DNA of 22,472 nucleotides. It comes from Candidatus Delongbacteria bacterium (GTDB lineage Bacteria; JAGOEH01). Position 1 is the stretch's first letter, and every line of letters starts with the position of its first letter. This document shows, piece after piece, positions 9,392 to 16,809 of the stretch. A program made the translations under genes and the position numbers. The notes under the pieces were generated by a model. It saw only the letters and a list, made by a program, of their open reading frames with translations, made no database searches and had not been told where the DNA came from. The stretch covers positions 1-22,472 of the forward strand of contig JAGOEH010000036.1 in assembly GCA_017997825.1 (NCBI GenBank), written 5' to 3'.

Positions 9392-9453
9392 AATGACTCC
9401 GTTTTGTTTGGGTAAAATGATTTATAATGTAAGCACAATTAAACCTAATTCAT

Positions 9454-9482
9454 AATATAGAAAGATTATAGCATTTTGTCAA
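9454..9482 (-). promoter_or_regulatory. Sigma70-like promoter of the TonB-receptor operon
   Basis: On the minus strand, TTGACA (9482-9477), a 17-base spacer, then TATATT (9459-9454). The predicted transcript would start near 9447 and leave a leader of about 55 bases before the receptor ATG. The stop codon of the upstream reading-frame remnant (9481-9479) lies inside the -35 hexamer. Confidence 0.6.
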
Positions 9483-9712
9483 CATCTTTTGTTGAGATGA
9501 TAAAAATATTCTGCCTTACGTATCAGTGCATTGTAATCGGTACCATAAAAGATGAATCCATCATAGTGGAACCTCATTTCAATCCGGTCCTGATCGATTT
9601 TAGTCGGGGCTGAGAGTTCGGTAATCGATCGTCGATCGGCAAGATTAGCGGGAATCCGTATCAGGTATGTACCGGTAGGATGATATATTACGATTATTCG
9701 GTATTGATCGGT
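9479..9712 (-). pseudogene. Headless 77-codon coding-like remnant (unrecognised protein end)
   Basis: On the minus strand a frame is open from just after a TGA (9715-9713) to a TGA at 9481-9479. Its translation reads like a real protein: DQYRIIVIYHPTGTYLIRIP, then SITELSAPTKIDQDRIEMRF, then HYDGFIFYGTDYNALIRKAE and YFYHLNKRC. The codon pattern resembles that of the neighbouring genes. There is no ATG, GTG or TTG near its beginning; the first ATG would leave only 32 residues. It is therefore either the 3' remnant of a decayed or frameshifted gene, a short gene with a non-standard start, or chance. I do not recognise the family. It lies between the upstream parvulin gene and the receptor operon, and fills most of the roughly 370-base gap. 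Confidence 0.35.
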
Positions 9713-9764
9713 TCAACGGGGAGGGTAGCCGGGGATTCGATGGAAGGGAGGCAGGGATGACGAT

Positions 9765-11345
9765 TCAGGAATTCAAACGGCGGATGGCGGATGAATCGAT
9801 CCTGATCGGTATGCGTTGCTGCCAGTAGTCCAGGAATTTTATTCGTTCAAGGTTCAGCAGGTGGATCTGGATTTGGTTGTGCATGGAGCTCGGTATGGAA
9901 TCGTTCTCCCCGTTCGGATTCGAGCGCTTGAGGATTTTGGCCAGCCGGAATTGACCACGGAATGGAAAGGGGGGAAGGATGGAATCGGCCTGACTGTCAA
10001 TGATCCGGTTTTTGAGTTGTGGCGGCAGATCATGGAGCGATGACCAGGGATATTGCCGGGTTTTAACGCGTCGTTTGATTTTCCCCCATTTTTCAGGCAT
10101 GGTCTTTAGCTCAAGGTATAGACTGTCGGCCGGAATGCGGGACGGGAAACTCATGATCTCCAACAAAGGGCCTTGGCCGGCTTCCAGGCTGTCCCGGTGC
10201 TGCCGATAAAAAGCTCTGATTTCTGCCGTATCGATTGTTTGTTTCAGCATCCGGGTGAGCTGATCGATCAGGAAAAAATTCAGCTTGCGGCCGATTTCAC
10301 TCTGAACGGTTTCAGACCGCTCATACCCGGCTTCCCGGGCTTGCTCAAACAAATAATCCCGAAAGGCCAAACTCAGCAGAAACTTTTCCAGTTGGCGTTC
10401 GGTCCGAATCCAATTTCGATCCTCCGGATAAACCAATCGGATCTTATCCAGCACTTCATAGGCGGTCACCGGTTGACCCAAGGCTTCATAAAGGATGGTT
10501 TCAGGAGGAATTCCGCTTTCCGGTGGGGCCGGGGATCGGATTAGATTATAAAAGTGCCGGATGGCTTCGGGATAGGGCTTAAAACCCAGCCGCCCGATCA
10601 TCTCCTTGGATTTCCGCTGCAGGATATGCTTGACTTTACGTTCCTTCAAAAGAATCATCATGTGTTCCCGTTTTTGCAGATAATCCGTTTCGGTCGAAAT
10701 CGGCTGATCGATGCGTTCCAGTACCTGGATGATGGTATACCCGCTCATGGATGCAATCGGTTTCGAAGTCTGACCGGGCTTGAGCTGATAGGCCTGCTCC
10801 TCGATTTCTTCCTCCATTTCGCCGAAACCCAGCTCATAGGACTTGCTCCAACTCACTACCGTATCGGCGCCGGTGGTAATCCGCCGGTAGAGACTGTCAA
10901 TCTCGCCTTTTTCGGGGCTGTAAAGGTAGCGCAGGGTGATCCGGCTCATACTGCGGTGATAGGCCTGGCGAAGTTCGAGGGAATCGACCGTCAGCTCTTT
11001 TCCTACCTCGGCCTGCTTATAATGGCTGACCGTCGTGATCATCTCGATTTGCTGTTTTTTCAGCCGGTAAAACCGGGTCGTATCCATGCCCAAACTACAG
11101 GCAATCTGTTTCAACAGCCGATTCTCCATCATCAGCTTAAGACACTGCCCCCGGGACGCCGCCTGATCCGGAATGGAAAAATCCGCCAGATACTGCCGGT
11201 AATAAGGTTCAAAATCGGAACGACGGATCGTTTCTCCTCCGATCTCCATCAATATCGGATCCTGTCGGCCGCACCCGCATGAAATGAGGAAAAAAAAGAT
11301 CATCACAAGAAACGAGTGAAATAAATGAGGGATTTTATGGTCCAT
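9765..11345 (-). CDS. Second parvulin-like peptidyl-prolyl isomerase lipoprotein
   Basis: A 526-residue predicted lipoprotein: a hydrophobic stretch ending in FFLISC, so Cys23 fits a normal lipobox. Residues about 30-130 (MEIGGETIRRSDFEPYYRQY onward) match the SurA-like N-domain. Residues about 134-212 look like a diverged PpiC domain (RITLRYLYSPEKGEIDSLYR, then ELGFGEM, then YQLKPGQTSKPIASMSGYTI). The order and the N-terminal pattern (ECGSYRISRDEF against EIGGETIRRSDF) suggest a diverged paralogue of the parvulin at 393-2063. The parvulin segment has lost the usual GGxLG signature, so catalysis is doubtful and a chaperone-only role is possible. The ATG at 11345 has GGAG only two bases away, which is too close for a normal SD; a -10-like TAATTG ends five bases upstream, so the mRNA may be leaderless. 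Confidence 0.75.
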   Translation of the reverse strand: MDHKIPHLFHSFLVMIFFFLISCGCGRQDPILMEIGGETIRRSDFEPYYRQYLADFSIPDQAASRGQCLKLMMENRLLKQIACSLGMDTTRFYRLKKQQIEMITTVSHYKQAEVGKELTVDSLELRQAYHRSMSRITLRYLYSPEKGEIDSLYRRITTGADTVVSWSKSYELGFGEMEEEIEEQAYQLKPGQTSKPIASMSGYTIIQVLERIDQPISTETDYLQKREHMMILLKERKVKHILQRKSKEMIGRLGFKPYPEAIRHFYNLIRSPAPPESGIPPETILYEALGQPVTAYEVLDKIRLVYPEDRNWIRTERQLEKFLLSLAFRDYLFEQAREAGYERSETVQSEIGRKLNFFLIDQLTRMLKQTIDTAEIRAFYRQHRDSLEAGQGPLLEIMSFPSRIPADSLYLELKTMPEKWGKIKRRVKTRQYPWSSLHDLPPQLKNRIIDSQADSILPPFPFRGQFRLAKILKRSNPNGENDSIPSSMHNQIQIHLLNLERIKFLDYWQQRIPIRIDSSAIRRLNS

Positions 11346-11350
11346 GACTC

Positions 11351-11379
11351 CAATTAATACAAAAATGGTATCATGTCAA
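11351..11379 (-). promoter_or_regulatory. Candidate promoter of the second parvulin gene, leaderless geometry
   Basis: On the minus strand TTGACA (11379-11374), a 17-base spacer and TAATTG (11356-11351). Only five bases separate the -10-like hexamer from the ATG at 11345, so the transcript would begin at or next to the start codon. The -35 is perfect and the -10 is weak. Confidence 0.4.
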
Positions 11380-11384
11380 TACTT

Positions 11385-11398
11385 TTCATCAGGATGAA
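11385..11398. promoter_or_regulatory. Inverted repeat between divergent promoters, possible operator
   Basis: TTCATC-AG-GATGAA is a perfect 6-2-6 inverted repeat. It lies six bases upstream of the -35 for the minus-strand parvulin gene and about 45 bases upstream of the -35 for the plus-strand gene. The two-base centre is too short for an RNA hairpin, which favours a DNA-binding site. A chance match of this size is possible. Confidence 0.25.
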
Positions 11399-11443
11399 GA
11401 AATAATTCTTTCCGGGTTTCCATCATGACTACCCATTTTGGGA

Positions 11444-11472
11444 TTGACTTTGGGGACCGGGTTGATTAATTT
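11444..11472 (+). promoter_or_regulatory. Candidate promoter of the SGNH-hydrolase/kinase operon, leaderless geometry
   Basis: TTGACT (11444-11449), a 17-base spacer and TAATTT (11467-11472). The predicted start of transcription falls about six or seven bases on, at or beside the ATG at 11479. No Shine-Dalgarno sequence is present before that ATG. Confidence 0.45.
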
Positions 11473-11478
11473 GAATGC

Positions 11479-13422
11479 ATGCTCAAACGAATCATATTCA
11501 GTCTGATCGTGTTGATCCTGTTTATCCTGATGCTGGAAGGGGTAAGTCGGATTATCTATCCGGTCGGGAGCGCCGATAGTCTTTTTGTATCGTATACCGT
11601 CAAAGGTGTAGAGTATCGGTTAAGCAACCGGTTCTATCCCCGGCGCTATTTTTTTCTGCCGGATGCGATCGTGCCGACATTGAGCCCGGAATTGATGATC
11701 CCGGAAAAATCTCCGGGCGTCTATCGGGTGTTTTGCCTCGGAGAATCGACGACGGCAGGATTTCCTTATCAGTTCAATATCTCCTATCCCTTTTTTTTGA
11801 AGCAGATTCTGCAGCACGCCCTACCGGAGCGAACGATTGAGGTCATCAACCTGGGGGTATCGGCCATCAACAGCTATGCGGTGTCCGATATGCTGCCGGA
11901 TTTACAGCCCTGGGAGCCGGATTTGGTTTTGCTCTACCTGGGGCATAATGAGTTTTATGGTTCATTCGGGACCGCTTCCACCCAATACCGCTGGGGAGGA
12001 TATAATCTCAAAAAACTCTATCTCAGACTGCTGGATCTAAGATCGGTTTCATTTTTTAAGCATTTGTTGTTGACGTTGAGTCGGGGTGATACTCCGATCG
12101 GCGATCAAAGCCTGATGTCGCATCTGATCAGTGCCCGGCGGCTTCGTCACGATGAGCCGGTCTTCAGGGAGACGCTGAGCGATTATCAGCGCAATCTGGA
12201 TCAGATTGTAAATTTTTGCCGGGATCATCATTGGCCTCTGCTGGTTTCCACCCTGATTTCCAATACCCGGGATTTTGCTCCTTTCTCGTCGTATCATGGC
12301 CGGGATTTTGGGGCGGATGACTCATCCCGGTGGGAGGAATCCATTCTGAAATGGCGGCGGTCCGGGACTCGGACGGATTCGCTGGAGGCACTCAACCGGC
12401 TGGTCGAACTGGATTCGGTCTATGCCGATGTCCGTTATGAGCGGGCCCGGTTGACGGGGAATGCGGCCGATTATCAGGCGGCCCTGGATTATGACGCCAT
12501 CCGCTTCAGAGCTCCTTCCGGAATCAATGCCATCATAAAGAATTATCATGATCCGGAAAACCGGATATGGGTACTGGATCTGGATGCGCACCTCCGTTCC
12601 TTTTCTCCGGGAGGGGAGATCGGAAATGAGTGGATGACGGAGCATCTCCATCCCAATCGGGAAGGCTATTGGGAGATGGCTCGCTATTATGCCGGATTGA
12701 TTATAAAACAGTTTTTTACCGAAAGCTCCCGCGATCTTCCCGACCGAAGCCCGGTGATGGGATATACCGATCTGGATCTTTATGCGGCCCATAAAACCAT
12801 TGAAAACCTTACCCGTCAGGCCCCCTATCGCCGACAGATCCTGCTCTATCCTGAACTGACCGATCGTCCTGACACCCCGCTGATGGATACGCTCTCTACC
12901 CGCTTCTTAAGCGGACGGATGTCATGGGCGGATTATCATCTGAGCTATGGTCGCTTTCTGTATGGTCGGAAAGAGGATGAACGCGCCGGGCATGAGTTTA
13001 TGGCCCTGTTTGATGTTTTTCCCCAGTATCCGGAATATCTGATGGAAGCCGGCGACAGTCTGGTTCTGCATGACAACAACTCCCAAGCCATGGCTTTTTA
13101 TGAGAAAGCCTTTGCGGCCGATTCCACTCTGTTGGAAGCTCTGGCTAAAATCGGCAGCCTGTATTATTTTGAGGGGGAGTATCCCCTGGCCGCCGAAAGA
13201 TTTGAAAAGCTGATACGGATGAATCGGTCAATGAATAAACTGAAGCCGGAGGATTGCATTCGGGTTCATCGGTTTCAATTGGATTGCTGCCTCAAGCTGG
13301 GCTTGAGGGAGGAAGCCCTTGAGGAGATCCGGGTGCTGACCGAGGATTTGGGGCAGTCGGATCATCATCTGTTTGAGCTTCGAGACCGAATCCGGGGGAT
13401 CCGGAATCCGGGGAGTCGCTGA
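11479..13422 (+). CDS. Membrane-anchored SGNH/GDSL-family hydrolase with C-terminal TPR repeats
   Basis: A 647-residue protein. Residues 4-20 are a hydrophobic N-terminal anchor or uncleaved signal. Residues about 80-400 are an SGNH-hydrolase-like domain: block I in FCLGESTTAGFPY (Ser90), block II Gly in NLGVSAINSY (Gly126), block III Asn in LLYLGHNEF (Asn157), and a late His in EWMTEHLHPNREGYWEMARY. The likely triad is Ser90 with the Asp/His pair of the last block. Residues about 500-635 are TPR-like (NNSQAMAFYEKAFAADSTLL, then GEYPLAAERFEKLIRMN). SGNH enzymes cleave or transfer acyl or acetyl esters on lipids, glycans and other substrates; the substrate here is unknown. The domain probably sits in the periplasm. 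The stop shares one base with the next gene's ATG (TGATG), so it is coupled to the sugar kinase. Confidence 0.8.
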   Translation: MLKRIIFSLIVLILFILMLEGVSRIIYPVGSADSLFVSYTVKGVEYRLSNRFYPRRYFFLPDAIVPTLSPELMIPEKSPGVYRVFCLGESTTAGFPYQFNISYPFFLKQILQHALPERTIEVINLGVSAINSYAVSDMLPDLQPWEPDLVLLYLGHNEFYGSFGTASTQYRWGGYNLKKLYLRLLDLRSVSFFKHLLLTLSRGDTPIGDQSLMSHLISARRLRHDEPVFRETLSDYQRNLDQIVNFCRDHHWPLLVSTLISNTRDFAPFSSYHGRDFGADDSSRWEESILKWRRSGTRTDSLEALNRLVELDSVYADVRYERARLTGNAADYQAALDYDAIRFRAPSGINAIIKNYHDPENRIWVLDLDAHLRSFSPGGEIGNEWMTEHLHPNREGYWEMARYYAGLIIKQFFTESSRDLPDRSPVMGYTDLDLYAAHKTIENLTRQAPYRRQILLYPELTDRPDTPLMDTLSTRFLSGRMSWADYHLSYGRFLYGRKEDERAGHEFMALFDVFPQYPEYLMEAGDSLVLHDNNSQAMAFYEKAFAADSTLLEALAKIGSLYYFEGEYPLAAERFEKLIRMNRSMNKLKPEDCIRVHRFQLDCCLKLGLREEALEEIRVLTEDLGQSDHHLFELRDRIRGIRNPGSR

Positions 13423-14354
13423 TGGCCGGCCGGATTATAACGATTGGCGAGGCGGTTCTGGATATTATCTTCCGGAATCGGCAGCCCCAGCGGGCCAATC
13501 CCGGGGGATCCATGCTGAACGCGGCTGTATCGCTGGGCCGCAGCGGCCTACCGGTCCAGCTTATCTCGGAGATCGGAAATGATCAGGCGGGAGAACTGAT
13601 CGCTGACTTTCTGGCATTCAATCGAGTCGGAACGGATTATATCAGGATACGACCGGGAATTCAAACCCCGTTAGCCCTGGCATTTTTGGATGAGAAAATG
13701 AATGCCCGTTATGATTTCTATCGTTCCGCCGAGCCGGAGGAATCCCAGCCGGCCTGGAATTTTCCCCGGCTGCAGGATGACGATATTTTTCTGTTTGGAT
13801 CCTATTTCCCGATTATGCCCGCACGTCAGGCCGATTTGGCGCCTTTATGGAGCCAGGTGGATTGCGGCCGGTTTTTAACGGTTTATGATCCCAATTTCCG
13901 CTCCGCTCATCGCGACCAGTTGCCGCAACTGAGACCCATCATCATCAGTCACATTGCCCGTTCCCACTTGGTCAAGGGCTCGACCGAGGATTTCGAACTG
14001 GTTTTCGGTGAAACCAACCCGGAAAGCGTCTATCGGCAGGTCAGCCGATGCGGGTGCCGTTGCTTGATTCTGACGGCCGCCTCAAATCCGGTTCGGGTCT
14101 TCACCCCGACCATCCGGTTGAGTGTTCCTGTATCCACGATACCGGTCGTCAGCACCATCGGAGCCGGCGATAATTTCAATGCCGGACTGATTGATGCCTT
14201 TTATCGGAAACACGTCACTTGCGATGACCTGGAGAACTTGTCGGCCGGGGAGTGGGAGGACCTGATCCTCCCGGCGATCGGGTGGGCCCGGGAGGTTTGT
14301 CAGAGTATGGATAATTATATTTCGGCCGAGAAATTTGGAGTAAGGCTAAATTAG
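13422..14354 (+). CDS. PfkB-family carbohydrate kinase (fructokinase-like)
   Basis: A 310-residue cytoplasmic sugar kinase, the usual length for the ribokinase/PfkB family. The N-terminus RIITIGEAVLDII opens the Rossmann-like fold. PGGSMLNAAVSLGRSG (residues 27-42) is the first PfkB signature and binds sugar. YDPNFR (155-160) and LVKGSTEDFELVFG are fructokinase-like. STIGAGDNFNAG holds the second signature, with Asp250 as the catalytic base. It would transfer phosphate from ATP to a hydroxyl of a sugar, possibly fructose; specificity is not proven. The ATG overlaps the TGA of the SGNH/TPR gene by one base, so the two form a coupled operon. A substrate link between an exported esterase and a cytoplasmic kinase is inference. 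Confidence 0.87.
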   Translation: MAGRIITIGEAVLDIIFRNRQPQRANPGGSMLNAAVSLGRSGLPVQLISEIGNDQAGELIADFLAFNRVGTDYIRIRPGIQTPLALAFLDEKMNARYDFYRSAEPEESQPAWNFPRLQDDDIFLFGSYFPIMPARQADLAPLWSQVDCGRFLTVYDPNFRSAHRDQLPQLRPIIISHIARSHLVKGSTEDFELVFGETNPESVYRQVSRCGCRCLILTAASNPVRVFTPTIRLSVPVSTIPVVSTIGAGDNFNAGLIDAFYRKHVTCDDLENLSAGEWEDLILPAIGWAREVCQSMDNYISAEKFGVRLN

Positions 14355-14357
14355 GGC

Positions 14358-14386
14358 TTGACTTTTGACAAAAATAAAAGTATATA
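14358..14386 (+). promoter_or_regulatory. Sigma70-like promoter of rplU-rpmA
   Basis: TTGACT (14358-14363), a 17-base spacer and TATATA (14381-14386). The start would be near 14393, giving a leader of about 36 bases with AGGAGG at 14412-14417. A second TTGACA at 14365-14370 with a ten-base spacer is too close to serve. It begins four bases after the stop of the kinase gene. Confidence 0.6.
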
Positions 14387-14428
14387 CTCAGTCTTAACAC
14401 TTTAATTAAACAGGAGGAGTAAGACATC

Positions 14429-14758
14429 ATGTATGCCATAATTCACGCTGATGAAGTTCAGTATAAGGTGGAGGAAGGCCTGACGATTCGCATAGATAAA
14501 AAGGATTTCGAGCCGGGAACCAAGGTTACCATCGCGACGGTGGCGTTTCTGTCGGACGGCCAGCATTCCCTGATCGGGAAGCCTTTGATCGATGACGCCT
14601 CGGTCGAGGCCGAGATCGTCGGTCACGAAAAGGGTGACAAAGTGATCTCGTTCAAGAAACGACGTCGTAAAGGATACTCCCGAAAGATCGGACACCGTCA
14701 GCAGTATACCCTGTTAAAGATCAACAAAATCAATCCACCGAGTGGAATTTTCAATTAA
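14429..14758 (+). CDS. rplU: 50S ribosomal protein L21
   Basis: A 109-residue protein that aligns in recognisable form with bacterial L21: [20 protein letters not shown] at the N-terminus, the [20 protein letters not shown] central region, and the basic [20 protein letters not shown] segment that binds 23S rRNA. A full-length, normal-sized L21. AGGAGG lies about 11 bases before the ATG. It is followed after 14 bases by rpmA, the universal rplU-rpmA order. Confidence 0.97.
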   Translation: MYAIIHADEVQYKVEEGLTIRIDKKDFEPGTKVTIATVAFLSDGQHSLIGKPLIDDASVEAEIVGHEKGDKVISFKKRRRKGYSRKIGHRQQYTLLKINKINPPSGIFN

Positions 14759-14772
14759 GGAGTAAGTGCGCT

Positions 14773-15027
14773 ATGGCTCATAAAAAAGGAGTCGGCAGTT
14801 CCAGGAACGGCCGAGACAGTAATAGTCAGCGACTGGGAGTCAAGGTTTACAGCGGTCAGACCATCCGGGCCGGCGGCATCATCATTCGGCAGCGCGGAAC
14901 CCGTATTCATCCGGGATCGAATGTCGGAATCGGCAAGGATGACACCTTGTTTGCCTTGATCGACGGAATCGTCAAGTTTGAGACCTTCCGGGGCGATAAG
15001 AAAAAAGTCAGCGTGTATGCCGACTGA
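14773..15027 (+). CDS. rpmA: 50S ribosomal protein L27
   Basis: An 84-residue L27. It begins [20 protein letters not shown], the N-terminal arm that reaches into the peptidyl-transferase centre, and contains the [20 protein letters not shown] and [19 protein letters not shown] segments. There is no N-terminal extension of the kind cleaved in Firmicutes. Its SD (GGAG) overlaps the end of rplU, and a strong terminator follows the stop directly. Confidence 0.97.
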   Translation: MAHKKGVGSSRNGRDSNSQRLGVKVYSGQTIRAGGIIIRQRGTRIHPGSNVGIGKDDTLFALIDGIVKFETFRGDKKKVSVYAD

Positions 15028-15054
15028 GCCGCTTAACCAAGCGGCTTTTTTTTT
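15027..15054 (+). terminator. Intrinsic terminator after rplU-rpmA
   Basis: An eight-base stem AGCCGCTT/AAGCGGCT with an AACC loop (15027-15046), running into nine T residues (15046-15054). The first base is the last base of the rpmA stop codon. It should separate the ribosomal genes from the phosphatase gene. Confidence 0.92.
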
Positions 15055-15098
15055 ATACGCCCGACAGGGCGCACCCACTATCCATCCATAAGGTAACT

Positions 15099-16349
15099 AT
15101 GGCGGACCATCGGATACTGGAACTGATCAAAACCATTTCACTGGAAATCGCTCATAATCCGGATATCAACCTGGTTCTGGAATCGGTCTTGAATAATATT
15201 CAGCGGGTGCTTCAGGCTGATCGCGCCTCGATTATGTTTCCCGACCAGGATTCCAACACTCTTTATATTAAAGCCGGCCGAGGCTTTGAACCCGATGTGA
15301 TGCGGAGTGTCCGGCTTCCGATCGCCGAAGGGATCGCCGGATATGTAGCCCGATCGCACCGCCCGGTATTTCTCAAGACCGAAGGGGATTACCAGGCCTT
15401 CGGAATATCCCCTGATACCTTCCGCTACCGTAATGTTTCGGCCATCAGCATCCCCATTCTGTATAAAGATGATTTTTTAGGGGTGCTGAATCTGAACGAC
15501 AAACATCAAAATGGATCATTTACCGAAACCGATTTTCTGACCGCCCAGATCGTAGCTTCCCAAGCTGCTGTCGCCATCAATAATTCTGTTCTGTTCAATC
15601 ATTATATCGAAAAAATCAAACTGCAACAATCCTTTCTGATCGCCCGGGAGATCCAGCAGCATTTTTTTCCGAAACAGTCGCCTGAGTTGTCCGGGTATGA
15701 AATTGAAAGCTGGGCCAAGACCTGTGATGAAACCGGCGGCGATTACTATGATTATATCCATTATTTTGATCACAGCCTGGCCATGGTGATCGGCGATGTG
15801 GCCGGTCATGGAATCGGAGCCGCACTGGTGATGGCTTCAGCCCGCGCCGCCTTGCATGCCTATGTGGAGAATATTGACGATCTGCAGCAGGTATTCTATA
15901 AATTGAACAATCTGTTGGAATCCAACCTGGAATACTCCAATTTCATGACCCTGTTGATCGTATTGCTCGATATTAATCATGGTACCTTCCGCTATATCAG
16001 CGCCGGCCATGAAGGACCGATTTTCTATAACAAGCACAGCGACCGGTTTCATGTATTCCCCAGTTGCGGCTTGCCCCTCGGAATTCAACATAACACCGGC
16101 TATACCCTGTCCGCTCCTCAATCCCTCCAATCCGGTGATTTTATTCTTCTGATCACCGACGGTTTCTATGAAGTCCACCATCCGGCTGATGGCATGATGG
16201 GGAAGCAGCGCTTGATGGATTTTCTGGCCGTAAATCGCCACTGCTCCATGCACGAACTCAAAGCCGCCATGATCGGGTTCTGGCAGAGCTATCGCGGCAA
16301 TGAGCCTCAGGAAGATGATATTTCCCTGGTATTGATAAAAAAACTATAA
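15099..16349 (+). CDS. GAF-domain SpoIIE/RsbU-type PP2C serine phosphatase
   Basis: A 416-residue cytoplasmic signalling phosphatase. Residues about 10-165 are a GAF sensory domain (LNNIQRVLQADRASIMFPDQ, then LPIAEGIAGYVARSHRPVFL, then VSAISIPILYKDDFLGVLNL). A short linker, SFLIAREIQQHFFP (178-191), is the usual entry to RsbU-like phosphatases. Residues about 195-416 are the SpoIIE PP2C domain, with metal-binding acids in DETGGDYYDY (Asp215 region), GDVAGHG (Asp233), ITDGFYE (Asp354) and EDDISLV (Asp406/407). Family members dephosphorylate anti-anti-sigma proteins in partner-switching pathways; no such partner is encoded here. AAGGT lies five bases before the ATG. The rplU-rpmA terminator precedes it and no promoter is obvious in the 44-base gap. 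Confidence 0.9.
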   Translation: MADHRILELIKTISLEIAHNPDINLVLESVLNNIQRVLQADRASIMFPDQDSNTLYIKAGRGFEPDVMRSVRLPIAEGIAGYVARSHRPVFLKTEGDYQAFGISPDTFRYRNVSAISIPILYKDDFLGVLNLNDKHQNGSFTETDFLTAQIVASQAAVAINNSVLFNHYIEKIKLQQSFLIAREIQQHFFPKQSPELSGYEIESWAKTCDETGGDYYDYIHYFDHSLAMVIGDVAGHGIGAALVMASARAALHAYVENIDDLQQVFYKLNNLLESNLEYSNFMTLLIVLLDINHGTFRYISAGHEGPIFYNKHSDRFHVFPSCGLPLGIQHNTGYTLSAPQSLQSGDFILLITDGFYEVHHPADGMMGKQRLMDFLAVNRHCSMHELKAAMIGFWQSYRGNEPQEDDISLVLIKKL

Positions 16350-16366
16350 TTTTAATCATATTCGAC

Positions 16367-16395
16367 TTGACATATTATTTCTTTTTTATTATTCT
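16367..16395 (+). promoter_or_regulatory. Sigma70-like promoter of the FlgM-like gene
   Basis: TTGACA (16367-16372), a 17-base spacer and TATTCT (16390-16395), in a very A/T-rich gap. The predicted leader is about 60 bases. No good sigma28 promoter (GCCGATAA) was seen here. Confidence 0.5.
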
Positions 16396-16461
16396 TTGAA
16401 TAAATTATAGTCATAAGTGTCGAGTTATATCGGCATAATGGCTTAACCCGAGAGGTCACCC

Positions 16462-16809
16462 ATGGATATCAAAGACTTGTCGCAACTGTCGTCATCGGCG
16501 TTACAGCCCTTGAAAAGCAAAAGCGGGAGCCGCAAAAATGATCCGGGTGAGGCTGCCCGTGAAACGCCGCGAGTGGAAAGCGATCGGGTTCGGATTTCCA
16601 ATCAGTCCTATCAACGGCTTCAGGAAAAAAATATGGCCGATGAAATTCAGGCGAAACTCTCCAATCGGGATGATACCGGGGGCATGGATGAACGCTTGGA
16701 GGAACTCAAACATCAAATCCAGCAGGGTACTTATTTGAATTCTCGTCGTGATGCCGCAGTCAGCCGTCAAATGTTTTCCATTTGGAGTGATGATGAGCCA
16801 ATCGAATAG
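16462..16809 (+). CDS. FlgM-like anti-sigma factor candidate
   Basis: A 115-residue soluble protein with a disordered, charged N-terminus. DRVRIS at residues 41-46 corresponds to the conserved D.V.IS motif of FlgM. The helix DERLEELKHQIQQGTYLNSR (76-95) matches the FlgM C-terminal signature R...L...I..G.Y, and an -RDAAVSRQM- helix follows. FlgM binds and silences the flagellar sigma factor until hook completion (established for the family). Similarity is limited to these short motifs, so the call is tentative. GAGAGG precedes the ATG by six bases. The gene lies upstream of the chemotaxis operon, which fits a motility role. It overlaps the next gene by 17 bases. Confidence 0.6.
   Translation: MDIKDLSQLSSSALQPLKSKSGSRKNDPGEAARETPRVESDRVRISNQSYQRLQEKNMADEIQAKLSNRDDTGGMDERLEELKHQIQQGTYLNSRRDAAVSRQMFSIWSDDEPIE
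16784..16787 (+). promoter_or_regulatory. Ribosome binding site that sets the start of the 10-cysteine protein
   Basis: GGAG lies five bases before the ATG at 16793 and only two before the ATG at 16790, which favours 16793. It lies inside the FlgM-like coding sequence. The upstream in-frame GTG (16748) lacks an SD. Confidence 0.55.

Noticed and set aside
9626-9638. CGATCG-T-CGATCG palindrome in the gap before the receptor operon
   Set aside because: It falls inside the coding-like remnant and is explained by its Asp-Arg-Arg-Ser codons; one copy only.
9713-9830. Third minus-strand frame running from the end of the second parvulin gene towards the remnant frame (LNRHPCLPSIESPATLPVEP)
   Set aside because: It overlaps the parvulin coding sequence, has no start codon and ends at a TAA; joining it to the remnant would need a frameshift I cannot demonstrate.
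10554-11282. Plus-strand open frame of 242 codons opposite the second parvulin gene
   Set aside because: Shadow of a lipoprotein gene with a good lipobox; the plus translation has no recognisable features.
16402-16435. TAAA with a downstream TCGAGTTAT, reminiscent of a sigma28 flagellar promoter
   Set aside because: The -10 half is far from GCCGATAA and a better sigma70-like promoter lies just upstream.
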